From Variovorax ginsengisoli (GTDB lineage Bacteria; Pseudomonadota; Gammaproteobacteria; Burkholderiales; Burkholderiaceae_C), in the NCBI RefSeq assembly GCF_030486595.1, contig NZ_JAUJZH010000001.1:1-64000 (forward strand): a stretch of 64,000 nt of DNA, given 5' to 3'. A program made the position numbers and the translations under genes. Of the stretch, positions 40,992-50,097 are shown one piece after another. The first letter of the stretch is position 1. Each line of letters opens with the position of its first letter. Below the pieces are notes generated by a model. The model did not search any database. It had not been told where the DNA came from and saw nothing but the letters and a program-made list of their open reading frames with translations.

Positions 40992-43415
40992 TCAGGCGCC
41001 GGCCTGGACCGCGGTGATCGCGTTCAGGATCGCCTCGCTGGTGGCGGGCGCGCGCAGCGGCGGGTCGACCTTGTGCTCGCCGGCCGCAGACACCGCATCG
41101 CGGATCGCGAAGAAGACCGAGAACGGCAGCAACAGCGGCGGCTCGCCGACCGCCTTGCTGCGGTGGATCGAGTCCTCGAAGTTCTGGCCCTCGAACAGCC
41201 GCACGTTGAACACCGGCGGGCAGTCGTTGGCGGTCGGGATCTTGTAGGTGCTCGGCGCGTGGGTGGTCAGCAGGCCGGTCTTGGGATGCCAGACCAGCTC
41301 TTCGGTCGTGAGCCAGCCCATGCCCTGGATGAAGGCACCCTCGACCTGGCCGATGTCGACCGCCGGGTTCAGCGACTTGCCGGCATCGTGCAGGATGTCG
41401 GCGCGCAGAAGCTTCCACTCGCCGGTCAGCGTGTCGACCACGACCTCGCTCACCGCCGCGCCGTAGGCGAAGTAGAAGAACGGCCGGCCGAACATCTTGT
41501 CCTTGTCCCAGCTGAGGCCCGGGGTGGCGTAGAAGCCGTCGGACCAGAGCTGCACCCGGTCGAGGTAGGCCTCGCCGACCACGGTGCCGAAGGGCAAGGT
41601 GCGGCCGTTGACCTCGACCTTGTCGTTGGCGAAGCGCACCTGCGACGCCTCGCCGCCATGGCGCGCCGCGGCGCAGGCGGCCAGCCGTTCGCGGATCTGG
41701 CGGGCGGCGTCCTGCGCCGCCTTGCCGTTCAGGTCGGCACCGGTCGAGGCGGCCGTGGCCGAGGTGTTGGCCACCTTCTGGGTGTCGGTCGCTGTCACCC
41801 GCACGCTCTCGAAGCTGACGCCGAGCTCGTGCGCCACCACCTGCGCCACCTTGGTGTTCAGGCCCTGCCCCATCTCGGTGCCGCCATGGTTCACCAGGAT
41901 CGAGCCGTCGGTGTAGACATGGACCAGCGCGCCGGCCTGGTTGAAGTGCTTGACGTTGAACGAGATGCCGAACTTGAGCGGCGCCAGCGCGATGCCGCGC
42001 TTGAGCACCGGGCTCTTGGCGTTGAAGGCCGCGATCTCCTCGCGCCGCGTGCGGTAGCTGCTGGTGGTCTCGAGTTCGGCCACCAGCTCGTGGATGATGT
42101 TGTCGCTCACCAACTGGCCGTAGGGCGTGACGTTGTTCTCGCCCTTGCCATAGAAATTGACGCGCCGCACGTCGAGCGGATCGCGGCCCAGTTCGCGCGC
42201 CACGCTGTCGAGGATGTTCTCGATCGCGATCGCGCCCTGCGGCCCGCCGAAGCCGCGGAAGGCGGTGTTGCTCTGGGTGTTGGTCTTGCCCGAGTAGCCG
42301 TGCATGGCGACGTCGGGCAGCCAGTAGGCATTGTCGAAATGGCACAGGGCGCGGGTCATCACCGGGCCCGACAGGTCGGCCGAATGGCCGGCGCGGGAGA
42401 CCATCGAGATCTCGGCCCCGAGGATGCGGCCCTCGTCGTCGTAGCCGACCTCGTATTCATACCAGAAGCAGTGCCGCCGGCCGGTGATCATGAAGTCGTC
42501 GTCGCGGTCGAGCCGCAGCTTGACCGGGCGCTGCAGCTTGCTGGCGGCGACCGAGGCCACGCAGGCGAACAGGGCCGACTGCGACTCCTTGCCGCCGAAG
42601 CCGCCGCCCATGCGCCGGCACTCGACATGCACCTCGTTGGCCTGCAGGTGCAGCGCATGCGCCACCAGGTGCTGCATCTCGCTCGGATGCTGGGTCGAGC
42701 AGTAGACGTGCATCGCGCCGCCCTCCTTGGGGATCGCATAGCTGATCTGCCCTTCGAGGTAGAACTGCTCCTGGCCGCCGACGTCGAGCTCGGCCTTGAG
42801 GCGGTGCGGCGCCCTGGCGATCGCGGCCTGCGCGCCGCCTTCGTTCGTGCTGCGCACCAGGTGCATCGGCGGCACCACGTACTGGCCCCTGGCATGCGCG
42901 TCCTGCGGCGTCAGCACCGGCGGCTGCGCCTCGATGTCGAGTGCGTCCTTGGCGCGGGCCGCGGCGCGGCGGGCGGCGTCGCGGGTCTCGGCGATCACCG
43001 CGAACACCGGCTGGCCCAGGTAGCGGATGTCGCCGCTGCACAGGATCGGGTCGTCATGGACGATCGAGCCGCAGTCGTTGCTGCCCGGAATGTCGGCGGC
43101 GGTGAGCACCGCCACCACGCCCGGCATCGCGCGGATGGCGTCGAGCCGGACGCCCGTGAGCCGGCCGTTGGCCACCGGCGACAGGCCCAGCGCGCAGTGC
43201 AGCGTGCCGGCGAGTTCGGGGATGTCGTCGATGTAGGTGGCCTCGCCGGCGACATGGAGCTGGGCCGACTCGTGCGGACGGCTGATGCCGACGCGGGCGC
43301 CATCGTCATGCGCGCGGGCCTCGGCCTTGGCGTCGATGCGCGCGGCGGTGTTGGTCAGGTAGTCGGCGAAGGCCTCGGCCGACTGGAACAGGCTGGGATC
43401 GAGGGGTTTGTTCAT
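40992..43415 (-). CDS. xdhB: Xanthine dehydrogenase molybdenum-binding subunit XdhB
   Basis: Large subunit carrying the molybdopterin site that hydroxylates hypoxanthine and xanthine to urate. 807 residues. Motifs: EGQISYAIPKEGG, MGGGFGGKESQ, TAFRGFGGPQGAIAIE, GGTEMGQGLNTKVAQ, AFIQGMGWLTTEELVW, and KAVGEPPLLL with the presumed catalytic Glu. Starts one base after the xdhA stop. The chaperone gene xdhC, often next, is replaced here by a LysR gene. Confidence 0.97.
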   Translation of the reverse strand: MNKPLDPSLFQSAEAFADYLTNTAARIDAKAEARAHDDGARVGISRPHESAQLHVAGEATYIDDIPELAGTLHCALGLSPVANGRLTGVRLDAIRAMPGVVAVLTAADIPGSNDCGSIVHDDPILCSGDIRYLGQPVFAVIAETRDAARRAAARAKDALDIEAQPPVLTPQDAHARGQYVVPPMHLVRSTNEGGAQAAIARAPHRLKAELDVGGQEQFYLEGQISYAIPKEGGAMHVYCSTQHPSEMQHLVAHALHLQANEVHVECRRMGGGFGGKESQSALFACVASVAASKLQRPVKLRLDRDDDFMITGRRHCFWYEYEVGYDDEGRILGAEISMVSRAGHSADLSGPVMTRALCHFDNAYWLPDVAMHGYSGKTNTQSNTAFRGFGGPQGAIAIENILDSVARELGRDPLDVRRVNFYGKGENNVTPYGQLVSDNIIHELVAELETTSSYRTRREEIAAFNAKSPVLKRGIALAPLKFGISFNVKHFNQAGALVHVYTDGSILVNHGGTEMGQGLNTKVAQVVAHELGVSFESVRVTATDTQKVANTSATAASTGADLNGKAAQDAARQIRERLAACAAARHGGEASQVRFANDKVEVNGRTLPFGTVVGEAYLDRVQLWSDGFYATPGLSWDKDKMFGRPFFYFAYGAAVSEVVVDTLTGEWKLLRADILHDAGKSLNPAVDIGQVEGAFIQGMGWLTTEELVWHPKTGLLTTHAPSTYKIPTANDCPPVFNVRLFEGQNFEDSIHRSKAVGEPPLLLPFSVFFAIRDAVSAAGEHKVDPPLRAPATSEAILNAITAVQAGA

Positions 43416-43416
43416 G

Positions 43417-45018
43417 TCAGGCTCCTTGCACGGCCTCGAGGGCGGCGTGGGGCATCACGCTCCAGACGCTGGTGGCTTCAACCGGCAGCGGGTCGTTGGT
43501 GCGCGTTTCCAGCCACAGCCGCTGCAGCAGGTTCTGCGCCACCTGCAGCCGGTAGTCGGCGCTCGCGCGCATGTCGGTCAGCGGCTTGAAATCCTGCGCC
43601 AGCGCCAGCTTGGCGGCGTTCACGCTGGCCTGGGTCCAGGGCTTCCCGGCCAATGCGGCTTCGGCCTGCGCGGCGCGCTTGACGGTGGCTGCCATGCCGC
43701 CGAAGGCCAGGCGGATCTCTTTCACCACCTCGCCGTCGATCGCGATCGCGAAGCCGGCGCACAAGGCCGAGATGTCGCAGTCGAAGCGCTTGCTGATCTT
43801 GTAGGCGCGCAGCTGGCGCCCGAGCGCCGACAGCGGCACCGCCAGACCCTGCACGAATTCGCCCGGCTCGAGCTTGTTCTTCATGTAGTCGACATAGAAC
43901 TCGGGCAGCGGCATCCGCCGCACGCGCTCGCCGCGGCGCAGTTCGATCTCGGCGTCGAGCGCCATCAGCACCGGCGGCGAATCGCCGATCGGCGAGCCAT
44001 TGGCGACATTGCCGCCCATGGTGCCCGCGTGGCGGATCGGCGGTGAGGCGAAGCGCAGCCAGACATCGGTCAGGCTCGGCGCCCGCTGCACCAGGGCAGC
44101 GAAGGCGTTCTCGAGCGAGGCACCGGCGCCGATGTAGAGCTCGGCCGCCGCGCCGCTGCCGCGCTCCTCGATCAGCTTCAGCTCGGCCACGTCGCCGACC
44201 GAGATGATGTCGCCGAGGTCGCGGAACTGCTTGTTGACCCAGAGCCCGACGTCGGTCGACCCCGCGAGCAGCTGGGCGGCCGGCTTGGCTTCGCGCAGCG
44301 CGGCGAGTTCGGCCAGCGTGGTCGGCGCATGGAAATGGTCCAGCCGCTGCCCCAGGGGCGCGGCGTAGTCGAAGGTGGCGTCGTGCTTCAGGCTGGCGAG
44401 CGCCTCGACCACCGGCGCGGTGTCCAGCCGCACGCCCGGCAGGTCGAACATGCGCTGGCCGGCGTCGAGGATCGGCCGGTAGCCGGTGCAGCGGCACAGG
44501 TTGCCCGACAGGTCGTCGGCCAGCTGCTGCCGGGTCGGCTGGGTGCCGCCCTCCTGGTGGTGCTCGTAGGTCGACCACAGCGACATCACGAAGCCGGGGG
44601 TGCAGAAGCCGCACTGCGAGCCATGGCAGTCGACCATCGCCTGCTGGACCGGGTGCAGCCGCTGCACCGGGTGCTTCTCGTGCCGCGTCGCATCGTGCCC
44701 GTGGCCGCACTGCGCCTTCAGGTCCTCGACCGTGAACAAGGCCTTGCCGTGCAGGGTGGGCAGGAACTGGATGCAGGCATTGACGGTCGACAGGCGCAAG
44801 CCGCCGACCGCGCCCTTCTCGCCCGGCTCGGCCAGTTCGCCGACGACCACGGTGCATGCACCGCAGTCGCCCTCGTTGCAACCCTCTTTGGTGCCGGTGC
44901 AGCGCACGTCCTCGCGCAGCCAGTCGAGCACCGAACGGGTCGGATGGACGCCGCTGACGTCGACGATTCGGCCGCGATGGAAAAAGCGGATCGGTTGGGT
45001 GCTCGGGGTCATGCGCAT
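43417..45018 (-). CDS. xdhA: Xanthine dehydrogenase FeS/FAD subunit XdhA
   Basis: 533 residues from ATG 45018 (MRMTPSTQPIRFFHRG); ATG 45012 and TTG 45039 are alternatives. N-terminal plant-type [2Fe-2S] ligands are in CNEGDCGACTVVV; the second cluster is in GSQCGFCTPGFVMS and GNLCRCTGYRPI. The FAD domain starts near 215 (LLAGSTDVGLWVN, GGNVANGSPIGDSPP). Passes electrons from the Mo site to NAD. First gene of the minus-strand purine run; a palindrome (45113-45125) lies in its upstream region. Confidence 0.96.
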   Translation of the reverse strand: MRMTPSTQPIRFFHRGRIVDVSGVHPTRSVLDWLREDVRCTGTKEGCNEGDCGACTVVVGELAEPGEKGAVGGLRLSTVNACIQFLPTLHGKALFTVEDLKAQCGHGHDATRHEKHPVQRLHPVQQAMVDCHGSQCGFCTPGFVMSLWSTYEHHQEGGTQPTRQQLADDLSGNLCRCTGYRPILDAGQRMFDLPGVRLDTAPVVEALASLKHDATFDYAAPLGQRLDHFHAPTTLAELAALREAKPAAQLLAGSTDVGLWVNKQFRDLGDIISVGDVAELKLIEERGSGAAAELYIGAGASLENAFAALVQRAPSLTDVWLRFASPPIRHAGTMGGNVANGSPIGDSPPVLMALDAEIELRRGERVRRMPLPEFYVDYMKNKLEPGEFVQGLAVPLSALGRQLRAYKISKRFDCDISALCAGFAIAIDGEVVKEIRLAFGGMAATVKRAAQAEAALAGKPWTQASVNAAKLALAQDFKPLTDMRASADYRLQVAQNLLQRLWLETRTNDPLPVEATSVWSVMPHAALEAVQGA

Positions 45019-45112
45019 CTCGTGGGTGGGTTCTGTCAACGCTCTGGAACGATCAAAAATCGGGCCATGTCGAAGTTAGTACTTTGCCGCATGCCATGCA
45101 TACGGTCCCACC

Positions 45113-45125
45113 CATAGCGCCTATG
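45113..45125. promoter_or_regulatory. Palindrome upstream of xdhA, candidate operator
   Basis: CATAGCGCCTATG, a perfect 5-3-5 inverted repeat about 95 bases upstream of xdhA, flanked by a looser outer repeat (CATACGG near 45100, CCGGTATG near 45132). The nested symmetry suggests a LysR-type or similar binding site. Confidence 0.4.
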
Positions 45126-45187
45126 TGGTGTCCGGTATGTGGCGATAGGGAAAACCCTTGGAGCAGGCCGCATGGACCATTGTCGAG

Positions 45188-46093
45188 TCAGGCGCCCTCG
45201 CTGAACAGTTCCCGGATCACCTGCCGCAGCCAGCGGTTGGCCGCATCGCCCTCGAAGCGCTTGCTCCAGTGCAGCGAGACGCTGAAGTCGCGCAGCGGAA
45301 AGGCCGGCTCGACGATCGCGTAGCCGCCCTCCTGCGCGAAGCCGCGGGCGATGTTGCGCGGCATCACCACCGCCAGGTCGGTGGCCCGCACGATCGCCGG
45401 CAGCACCATGAAGTGTTCGGTGGTCAGCCGCACCCGGTCCTCGAGGTTGAGCAGCTGCAGGATCCGCAGGGTTTCGGCGTGGGTGCGCACGGCCACGTAC
45501 TCGAGTGTCTGCAGCGCGTCGAGCAGCGCCCCGCTGTTGCGCCGGCCGCGCGTGAACGGATGGCCCGCGCGCAGCAGCACGATGTAGCGGTCCTTCAGCA
45601 GGTGCGCGCGCTGGGTGTCGCGCACCTTCGGCAGGAAACCGAAGGCGAAGTCGATCCGGCCGTTGTCCAGCGCCGGGGCGATCTCGGCCGGTGGCAGCGG
45701 CAGCGTCTCCAGCCGCACCCCGGGCGCCAGCGCGCCCAGGCGGGCCATCAGGACCGGCAGGAAGCGGCCCTCGCCGATGTCGCTCATGTGGATGCGGAAG
45801 GTCTTGCGCGAGGCCGAGGGCTCGAAGCGATCGGGCTCGTTGAGCGCCTCCTCGAGGGTGCCCAGCGCCGCCTGCACCGCCACCGCCAGCCGGTCGGCGC
45901 GCGGCGTCGGCGCGACGCCGCCCGGCGCCCGCATGAAGAGCGCGTCCTTGAGCAGCAGGCGCAGCCGGCCCAGCCCGTGGCTGGCGGCCGGCTGGGTCAG
46001 GCCCAGCGCCTCGGCCGCCCGGCTCACGCTGCGGGCCCGGTAGACGGCGTCGAACAGCCGCAGCAGGTTCAGGTCGATCGAATCGATATGCAT
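45188..46093 (-). CDS. LysR-family transcriptional regulator divergent from iorAB-like genes
   Basis: 301 residues from ATG 46093 (MHIDSIDLNLLRLFDAV); ATG 46102 is also possible, and the frame is open to 46216. Helix-turn-helix at about 18-60 (SVSRAAEALGLTQPAASHGLGRLR), then an effector domain. Divergent from the oxidoreductase operon; the shared region is AT-rich next to the LysR start, which suits a promoter. Probably controls the iorAB/TRAP genes in response to their substrate. Confidence 0.93.
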   Translation of the reverse strand: MHIDSIDLNLLRLFDAVYRARSVSRAAEALGLTQPAASHGLGRLRLLLKDALFMRAPGGVAPTPRADRLAVAVQAALGTLEEALNEPDRFEPSASRKTFRIHMSDIGEGRFLPVLMARLGALAPGVRLETLPLPPAEIAPALDNGRIDFAFGFLPKVRDTQRAHLLKDRYIVLLRAGHPFTRGRRNSGALLDALQTLEYVAVRTHAETLRILQLLNLEDRVRLTTEHFMVLPAIVRATDLAVVMPRNIARGFAQEGGYAIVEPAFPLRDFSVSLHWSKRFEGDAANRWLRQVIRELFSEGA

Positions 46094-46231
46094 GGCGTTC
46101 ATGTTGCTTAGTCTGATTATTTTATTGATGACTGCTGACCGCCCCGCGACACTGGCGGCCGGCCGGTGAGCCGACCCCGGCGCCGCTCTGCCCCCGCCAC
46201 CCCAGCCCTCCGGCAAACAGGAATCCGTCTC

Positions 46232-48385
46232 TTGGAAGTTTCATTCAGCAAGGAAATCGAGGCCCTGCGCCTCGGTGCCGGCGACACCTTTCACGGCGAG
46301 GGCATCCTCGCGATCACCAAGGCACTGCTGCAGTCCGGCGTGGCCTACGTCGGCGGCTACCAGGGCGCGCCGGTGTCCCACCTGCTCGACGTCATGGTGC
46401 AGGCCAAGCCCTACATGGACGAACTCGGCGTGCACGTCGAGGCCTGTTCCAACGAAGCCTCGGCGGCGGCCATGCTCGGCGCCTCGATCCACTATCCGCT
46501 GCGCGGCGCCGTCACCTGGAAGTCGATCGTCGGCACCAACGTGGCGGCCGACGCGCTGTCCAACCTGTCGTCGCCGGGCGTCAAGGGCGGCGTGCTGATC
46601 GTGGTCGGCGAGGACTACGGCGAAGGCGCCTCGGTGATCCAGGAGCGCACGCATGCCTACGCGCTCAAGTCCAGCATGTGCCTGCTCGACCCGCGGCCCG
46701 ACCTCGGCGTGATGGTGGACATGGTCGAGCACGGCTTCCGGCTGTCGGAGTTCTCCAACATGCCCTGCATGATGGAGCTGCGCATCCGCACCTGCCACGT
46801 GCGCGGCAGCTTCGAATGCAGGGACAACCTGCCGCCCGCCATCTCGACCCGTGCACTCATGGCGGAGCCGGCCGGCTTCGACTACATGCGGCTCGCGCAT
46901 CCGCCCGTCACCTTCCGCCACGAGAAGCTCAAGGGCGAGGAGCGGCTGCCGGCCGCGCGCCGCTACATCGCCGAGCACAAGCTCAACGAACTGATCCCGG
47001 GCACGCATGCCGACCTCGGCATCGTGGTGCAGGGCGGTCTCTACAACGCGCTCATCCGCAGCCTGCAGCAACTCGGCCTGGCGGATGCCTTCGGCGCCAC
47101 CGATGTCCCGCTGCTGGTGCTCAATGTCGCCTATCCGCTGGTGCCCGAGGAAGTGGCGGATTTCTGCGTCGGCAAGCGCGCGGTGCTGGTGGTCGAAGAG
47201 GGGCAGCCCGAATACATCGAGCAGGAGATCGCGACCTTGCTGCGCCGGCGCGACATCCAGACGCCGCTGCACGGCTGCGACATGCTGCCGGCCGCCGGCG
47301 AATACGGCGTCGAGGTGCTGGCCACCGGCGTCGGCCGCTTCGCCGAGCGCTACCTGCCGGACCATGCGCACGGCTCGGCCCGCACCTGGCTGGCGGGCAA
47401 CATCGACCGCCGCGCCGCGGTCGCGACCCGGCTCGACGCCCCGCTGCCCATTCGGCCGCCGAGCTTCTGCATCGGCTGCCCCGAGCGGCCGGTGTTCGCA
47501 GCGCTCAAGCTGGCCCAGCAGGACAGCGGCCCGGTCCACATCGCGGCCGACATCGGCTGCCATGCCTTCGGCACCTTCGAGCCGTTCTCGATGGGGCATT
47601 CGATCCTCGGCTACGGCATGAGCCTGGCGAGCCGCGCCGGCGTGTCGCCGATGATGCAGCGGCGGGCGCTGTCGATCATGGGCGACGGCGGCTTCTGGCA
47701 CAACGGCCTTCTCACGGGCGTGCAAAGCGCACTCTTCAACGGCGACGATGCGGTGCTGCTGATCTTCAAGAACGGCTACACCTCGGCCACCGGTACGCAG
47801 GACATCATCTCCACGCCCGACGACGAGGTCAAGGAGCGCGCGGTCGACAAGCAGCAGAGCCTGGTCGACAAGAACCAGACCATCGAGGCCACGCTCAGGG
47901 GCCTGGGCGTGCAGTGGCTGCACACGGTCCACACCTACGACGTCGACAAGATGCGCAAGACGCTCAATGACGCCTTCACCAGCGACTTCAACGGCCTCAA
48001 GGTGATCGTCGCCGAGGGCGAATGCCAGCTCGAGCGGCAGCGCCGCATCAAGCCGTGGATCGCCAGCCTGCTCAAGAGAGGCGAGCGGGTGGTGCGCGTG
48101 AAGTACGGCGTCGACGAGGATGTCTGCAACGGCGACCATGCCTGCATCCGCCTGTCGGGCTGCCCGACGTTGACGATCAAGGACAACCCGGACCCGCTCA
48201 AGGTCGATCCGGTGGCGGTCGTGATCGACGGCTGCGTGGGCTGCGGCCTGTGCGGCGCCAACGCCCATGCCGCCACGCTGTGCCCGAGCTTCTACCGCGC
48301 CGAGGTGGTGCAGAACCCGAAATGGCACGAACGCCTGCTGCACGGACTGCGCGGCGCATTCGTCCGACTTCTCCAACCCGCATGA
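46232..48385 (+). CDS. iorA: Indolepyruvate ferredoxin oxidoreductase-like alpha subunit (TPP, 4Fe-4S)
   Basis: Predicted to decarboxylate an aryl or other 2-oxo acid to its acyl-CoA with reduction of an iron-sulfur carrier. 717 residues from TTG 46232 (then EVSFSKEIEALRLGAGDTF), chosen because AGGA lies nine bases upstream; GTG 46166 is an alternative. Domains: pyrimidine-binding (GEGILAITKALLQSGVAYVGGYQGAP), a TPP/PP domain (GDGGFWHNGLLTGVQSAL, FKNGYTSATGTQD), and a C-terminal Cys-rich ferredoxin-like part (CNGDHAC, GCVGCGLCG) for clusters. Overlaps the beta subunit by 4 bases. Substrate not established. Confidence 0.88.
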   Translation: MEVSFSKEIEALRLGAGDTFHGEGILAITKALLQSGVAYVGGYQGAPVSHLLDVMVQAKPYMDELGVHVEACSNEASAAAMLGASIHYPLRGAVTWKSIVGTNVAADALSNLSSPGVKGGVLIVVGEDYGEGASVIQERTHAYALKSSMCLLDPRPDLGVMVDMVEHGFRLSEFSNMPCMMELRIRTCHVRGSFECRDNLPPAISTRALMAEPAGFDYMRLAHPPVTFRHEKLKGEERLPAARRYIAEHKLNELIPGTHADLGIVVQGGLYNALIRSLQQLGLADAFGATDVPLLVLNVAYPLVPEEVADFCVGKRAVLVVEEGQPEYIEQEIATLLRRRDIQTPLHGCDMLPAAGEYGVEVLATGVGRFAERYLPDHAHGSARTWLAGNIDRRAAVATRLDAPLPIRPPSFCIGCPERPVFAALKLAQQDSGPVHIAADIGCHAFGTFEPFSMGHSILGYGMSLASRAGVSPMMQRRALSIMGDGGFWHNGLLTGVQSALFNGDDAVLLIFKNGYTSATGTQDIISTPDDEVKERAVDKQQSLVDKNQTIEATLRGLGVQWLHTVHTYDVDKMRKTLNDAFTSDFNGLKVIVAEGECQLERQRRIKPWIASLLKRGERVVRVKYGVDEDVCNGDHACIRLSGCPTLTIKDNPDPLKVDPVAVVIDGCVGCGLCGANAHAATLCPSFYRAEVVQNPKWHERLLHGLRGAFVRLLQPA

Positions 48386-50001
48386 TGAACCGCACCCAAC
48401 CCACCACCCTGCTCATCTGCGCCCTCGGCGGCGAAGGCGGCGGCGTGCTGACCGAATGGCTGGTCGATGCCGCGCGCCATGCGGGCTACGCGGCGCAGAG
48501 CACCTCGATCCCCGGCGTGGCGCAGCGCACCGGTGCCACCACCTACTACGTCGAGGTCTTCCCGGTGCCGCTGGCCGAGCTCGGCGGCCGCCGACCGGTG
48601 TTCAGCCTGAGTCCGGTGCCGGGCGCGCTCGACGCCATCGTCTCGTCCGAACTGCTCGAGACCACGCGCCAGATCGGCAACGGCATGAGCGCGTCCGAGC
48701 GCACGCTGGTCATCACCTCCTCGGCCCGCACCCTGACCACCGCCGAGCGCATGCAGCCCGGCGATGGCCGCGCCGATGCCGGCCGGCTGCTCGAAGTGGT
48801 CAAGGCCTTCAGCCGCGAGCACCACGTGTTCGACATGGGGGCCGCGGCACGCGAGGCCGGCACGGTGGTCAGTGCCGTGATGCTCGGCGCGATCGCCGGC
48901 AGTGCACTGTTCCCGTTCCCGCGCGCGGCCTTCGAGCGAGCGGTGCGGGGCGGCGAAGTCGACAAGCCGAGCAAGATGGCTGCCGCCAGCCTGCGCGGCT
49001 TCGATGCCGCCTTCGAAGCAGTCAACGCGCCGCGAGAGCAGGCCGCCATGGTGACCCGCCTGCTGGACAGCGCGAGCGGCGAGCGCGCGCTGCCGACGCC
49101 GCTGCCGCCGGCCGTGGCCGCCCGGTTCCCGGCGCCGATGCACGACCTGCTCGCGCTCGGCCATGCGCGGGTGCTCGACTACCAGGACGCCGCCTACGCC
49201 GCGCTCTATGTCGAGCGCCTGGCCCAGGTGCTGGCCGCCGAGCGCGCGGCCGATCCGGCAGCCGCCCACGGCTACTCCACCACGCGGGAGATGGCGCGCT
49301 GGCTGGCCTTGTGGATGGCCTTCGACGACATCGTGCGGGTGGCCGAACTCAAGAGCCGCGCCAGCCGGGCGCTCCGCGTGCGCGGCGAGGTCAAGGCCGG
49401 CGACGACGACATCGTCAAGGTGTACGACCACTTCAAGCCCGGAGCGCCCGAGTTCGCGGCGCTGTTGCCGGCCCCGCTGGCGCATCGCGTGACCGCCTGG
49501 GACCGGCGCCGTTCGACGCCCTGGGCGATGCCGCTGAAGGTCGGCAGCCATTCGGTGATCGGCATGGCCTCGCTGCGGCTGCTGGCGTCGCTGCGCTGGC
49601 TGCGCAAGCGCGGCAGCCGCTTCGCCGAGGAGCAAGCGCTGATCGCCCGCTGGCTCGACGCCGTGGTCGCCGGCACTCGCAGCGACTGGCGACTGGGCCA
49701 CGAGATCGCGCTCTGCGGCCGCCTCATCAAGGGCTACGGCAGCACCAACGAGCGCGGCAAGGCCAACCTGCTGCACGTGATCGACCACCTGGCGACGGCA
49801 CCGCTGCCCGACGGCTCGCCGGCCGCGCGCGCCACGGCGATCGCGGCAGCGCGCGAAGCCGCGCTGGCGGACGAGGCCGGCAAGGCGCTCGACGCGGCGC
49901 TGGTGCGCCACGGCGCGCCGCCGCGGCCGGTGGTCGCGCAGCCGATTCGATGGATGAAGCGCAAGCCGCAGGCCGGCGCCACGCCCGCCCAATCAAGGTA
50001 A
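48382..50001 (+). CDS. iorB: Indolepyruvate oxidoreductase-like beta subunit with C-terminal extension
   Basis: 539 residues, starting in an ATGATG overlap with the alpha gene. The first 200 residues are the gamma/beta catalytic domain of 2-oxoacid ferredoxin oxidoreductases (ICALGGEGGGVLTEWLVDAARHAGY, IPGVAQRTGATTYYVE). The remaining 330 residues form a helical extension (likely DUF6537) seen in aerobic proteobacterial versions, longer than the archaeal IorB of about 200. Works with the alpha subunit as a heterodimer. Confidence 0.87.
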   Translation: MMNRTQPTTLLICALGGEGGGVLTEWLVDAARHAGYAAQSTSIPGVAQRTGATTYYVEVFPVPLAELGGRRPVFSLSPVPGALDAIVSSELLETTRQIGNGMSASERTLVITSSARTLTTAERMQPGDGRADAGRLLEVVKAFSREHHVFDMGAAAREAGTVVSAVMLGAIAGSALFPFPRAAFERAVRGGEVDKPSKMAAASLRGFDAAFEAVNAPREQAAMVTRLLDSASGERALPTPLPPAVAARFPAPMHDLLALGHARVLDYQDAAYAALYVERLAQVLAAERAADPAAAHGYSTTREMARWLALWMAFDDIVRVAELKSRASRALRVRGEVKAGDDDIVKVYDHFKPGAPEFAALLPAPLAHRVTAWDRRRSTPWAMPLKVGSHSVIGMASLRLLASLRWLRKRGSRFAEEQALIARWLDAVVAGTRSDWRLGHEIALCGRLIKGYGSTNERGKANLLHVIDHLATAPLPDGSPAARATAIAAAREAALADEAGKALDAALVRHGAPPRPVVAQPIRWMKRKPQAGATPAQSR

Positions 50002-50013
50002 ATGCCGATTCAC

Positions 50014-50051
50014 GGTGCGTCGATTCTTATAAAAAATAACCGATTCGCACC
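50014..50051. promoter_or_regulatory. Promoter region of TRAP operon with inverted and direct repeats
   Basis: GGTGCG (50014-50019) and CGCACC (50046-50051) flank an AT-rich core with TATAAA at 50028-50033. The hexamer CGATTC occurs three times (near 50006, 50021 and 50041). This is the only AT-rich island between iorB and dctP, so dctPQM probably has its own regulated promoter. Confidence 0.5.
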
Positions 50052-50097
50052 GCGCCGAGCTTCCCGATCCGACAACACCCGCAAGGAGACACATCCC

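Noticed and set aside
40992-43415. XdhB as a carbon monoxide or aldehyde dehydrogenase large subunit
   Set aside because: The AVGEPP, EGQISYAIP and AFRGFGGPQG motifs, and the fused FeS/FAD partner, fit bacterial XdhAB rather than a CoxLMS trio.
46241-48376. 711-codon minus-strand open frame opposite iorA
   Set aside because: Antisense shadow of a well-supported coding sequence.
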